A DNA stretch of 64,000 bases from assembly GCF_039539965.1 (NCBI RefSeq), contig NZ_BAABED010000001.1:1178001-1242000 (forward strand), in the 5' to 3' direction. The position numbers and the translations under genes are program-made. Below, in pieces: positions 62,848-64,000 of the stretch; position 1 is the first letter of the stretch; each line of letters begins with the position of its first letter. Source of the stretch: Arthrobacter methylotrophus (lineage in GTDB: Bacteria > Actinomycetota > Actinomycetes > Actinomycetales > Micrococcaceae). A model generated the notes under the pieces. The model saw nothing but the letters and a program-made list of their open reading frames with translations, ran no database searches and was not told the DNA's origin.

Positions 62848-64000
62848 TCAGAGCTTGTCCCGCAATGTGGCTAGCCTGGCGGCTGCTTCTTCCAGCACCC
62901 CGGTTTTCTTGCAGAAGGCGAATCGAAGAAGACTTCGCGTCCTTTCCGCGCCTTCGGGATGGCAGAACACGGGGACGGGGATGGCAGCCACGCCGACGAG
63001 TCCCGGCAGCCGTCGCGCCAGATCCACGGAGTCCTGGATACCCAAGGGGGCAGTGTCCACGTTGATGAAGTATGTTCCCTGCGGCGCGTAGACGCCAAAA
63101 CCGGCGGCCCGCAGACCCTCGGCCAGGATGTCCCGCTTGTGTTGCAGAGTGGAAGCGATGCCGGCGTAGAACTCATCGGGCAAGGCCAGGCCTACGGCGA
63201 TCGCACTTTGGAAGGGCGTACCGGAACTGTAGCTGAGGAATTGTTTGACCGTACGGATCGCCGCCACCAGGTGGGCAGGGCCGCTGAGCCAGCCGATCTT
63301 CCAGCCGGTGAAGGAGAACGTCTTGCCTGCTGAGGAGATGGTGACGCTTCGTTCAGCGGCTCCGGGGATGCCGGCGATCGGAAGGTGCTGCACTCCGAAG
63401 GTGAGGTGCTCGTAGACTTCATCGCTGAGGATCACGGCGTCGTATTTCCTGGCGAGCTCCACCACGCGTTCCAGCACCTCGCGCGGGAAGACCGCGCCGG
63501 TGGGATTGTGCGGGTTGTTGAGGAGCACCACCTTGGTGCGCTCACTGAACGCCGATTCCAAGGCGTTCAGATCCGGAAGGAAATCGGGCGCCAGCAAGGG
63601 AGCGCTCACGTGTGTGGCGCCTGCGAGGCCGATGATGGCGCCATATGAGTCATAGAAGGGCTCGAAGGTCAGGACCTCATCGCCGGGCTCGATGAAGGCG
63701 AGCAATGATGCGGCGATCGCTTCAGTGGCCCCTGTGGTCACAATGACCTCGGTCTGCGGATCCGGGGTCAGTCCGTAGAAACGCTCCTGGTGCGCGGCAA
63801 TGGCCTCGCGAAGTTCGGGGATGCCTTTGCCGGGGGCGTACTGGTTGGCTCCGGCCGTGATGGCTGCCTGTGCTGCTGCTTTGATTTCCGCGGGACCGTC
63901 TTCGTCCGGGAATCCCTGGCCCAGGTTGATGGCGCCGGTGGAGTTTGCCAGGGTGGTCATCTCTTCGAAGATGGTCACTCCGAGGCTCCCGTCGGCGGAC
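62848..64000 (-). CDS. PLP-dependent class I/II aminotransferase (partial, 5' end outside window)
   Basis: Fold type I transaminase, 376 residues visible from an internal GTG plus seven more codons to the window edge, so the true N-terminus lies beyond it (SADGSLGVTIFEEM is still in frame). Family segments include GAINLGQGFPDEDGP, TTGATEAIAASLLAF, NNPHNPTGAVF, DEVYEHLTFG and the PLP-lysine motif SSAGKTFSFTGWKIGWLSGP. The GQGFPD opening places it with kynurenine/methionine-type (YbdL, Bna3) aminotransferases. It may use a range of aromatic, sulfur or branched-chain amino acids. Its stop lies two bases from the start of the spermidine-synthase-like gene, same strand. Confidence 0.9.
   Translation of the reverse strand, partial: SADGSLGVTIFEEMTTLANSTGAINLGQGFPDEDGPAEIKAAAQAAITAGANQYAPGKGIPELREAIAAHQERFYGLTPDPQTEVIVTTGATEAIAASLLAFIEPGDEVLTFEPFYDSYGAIIGLAGATHVSAPLLAPDFLPDLNALESAFSERTKVVLLNNPHNPTGAVFPREVLERVVELARKYDAVILSDEVYEHLTFGVQHLPIAGIPGAAERSVTISSAGKTFSFTGWKIGWLSGPAHLVAAIRTVKQFLSYSSGTPFQSAIAVGLALPDEFYAGIASTLQHKRDILAEGLRAAGFGVYAPQGTYFINVDTAPLGIQDSVDLARRLPGLVGVAAIPVPVFCHPEGAERTRSLLRFAFCKKTGVLEEAAARLATLRDKL

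Overview
The window is a high-GC chromosomal segment from an actinobacterium of the order Micrococcales. Gene content and order point to Arthrobacter or a close relative (Paenarthrobacter, Pseudarthrobacter). Start codons are often GTG or TTG, and several genes have a -10 hexamer only 6-7 bases before the start codon, as expected of leaderless actinobacterial mRNAs. Most of the window is conserved core. Branched-chain amino acid genes are spread over about 32 kb (ilvD, ilvB-ilvH-ilvC, leuB, ilvE, leuC-leuD), interleaved with serA, metG, gltX and six tRNA-region or housekeeping blocks.

Layout. 0-5 kb: peptide-type ABC binding lipoprotein, tRNA-Leu, bcp peroxiredoxin, MarR regulator, two identical tRNA-Lys genes, a decayed sugar dehydrogenase and a sunset-domain membrane protein. 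5-12.5 kb: ilvD, then an attenuator with an 18-residue Val/Leu/Ile leader peptide, ilvBHC and serA. 12.7-23.5 kb: an FtsX-type ABC exporter, metG, and on the other strand a second FtsX-type exporter with its own two-component system. 23.6-30.8 kb: leuB, ilvE, an SGNH lipoprotein, an MBL-fold hydrolase, an FAH-family protein, gltX and a HAD phosphatase. 30.8-34.4 kb: a GA-heptad-repeat membrane protein with a tandem palindromic operator, tRNA-Gln, tRNA-Glu, a DUF1697 protein and an IclR regulator divergent from leuCD. 34.5-41.7 kb: leuC, leuD, murA, plsC, gpsA, ddl and a DUF3515 lipoprotein.

41.7-57.0 kb is an accessory cell-surface polysaccharide locus. It holds a Pro-rich membrane protein, two GT4 enzymes, a Wzm/Wzt ABC exporter, two large two-domain glycosyltransferases with opposite domain order, wecC, an unknown protein, and a reverse-strand operon (YdcF-like protein, small membrane protein, wecB, unknown helical-toroid-like protein). 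wecB plus wecC make UDP-ManNAcA, so the product is probably a ManNAcA-containing wall polymer, possibly teichuronic-acid-like. The locus sits between DUF3515 and thiL, which belong to a conserved actinobacterial neighbourhood (leuCD ... gpsA-ddl-DUF3515 ... thiL-DAK2-recG-rsmD), so it looks like an insertion into a core array. 57-64 kb: thiL, a DAK2 protein, recG, rsmD, a spermidine-synthase-like protein and a partial aminotransferase.

The most useful regulatory inference is a small regulon. The IclR regulator beside leuCD is the likely LtbR/NdgR orthologue, and related CAA-N4-TGAGA sites lie upstream of leuC, leuB and the ilvB leader. ilvB is then also controlled by transcription attenuation. 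ilvD has a different, unassigned repeat (TGCATGAAAT) in its upstream region.
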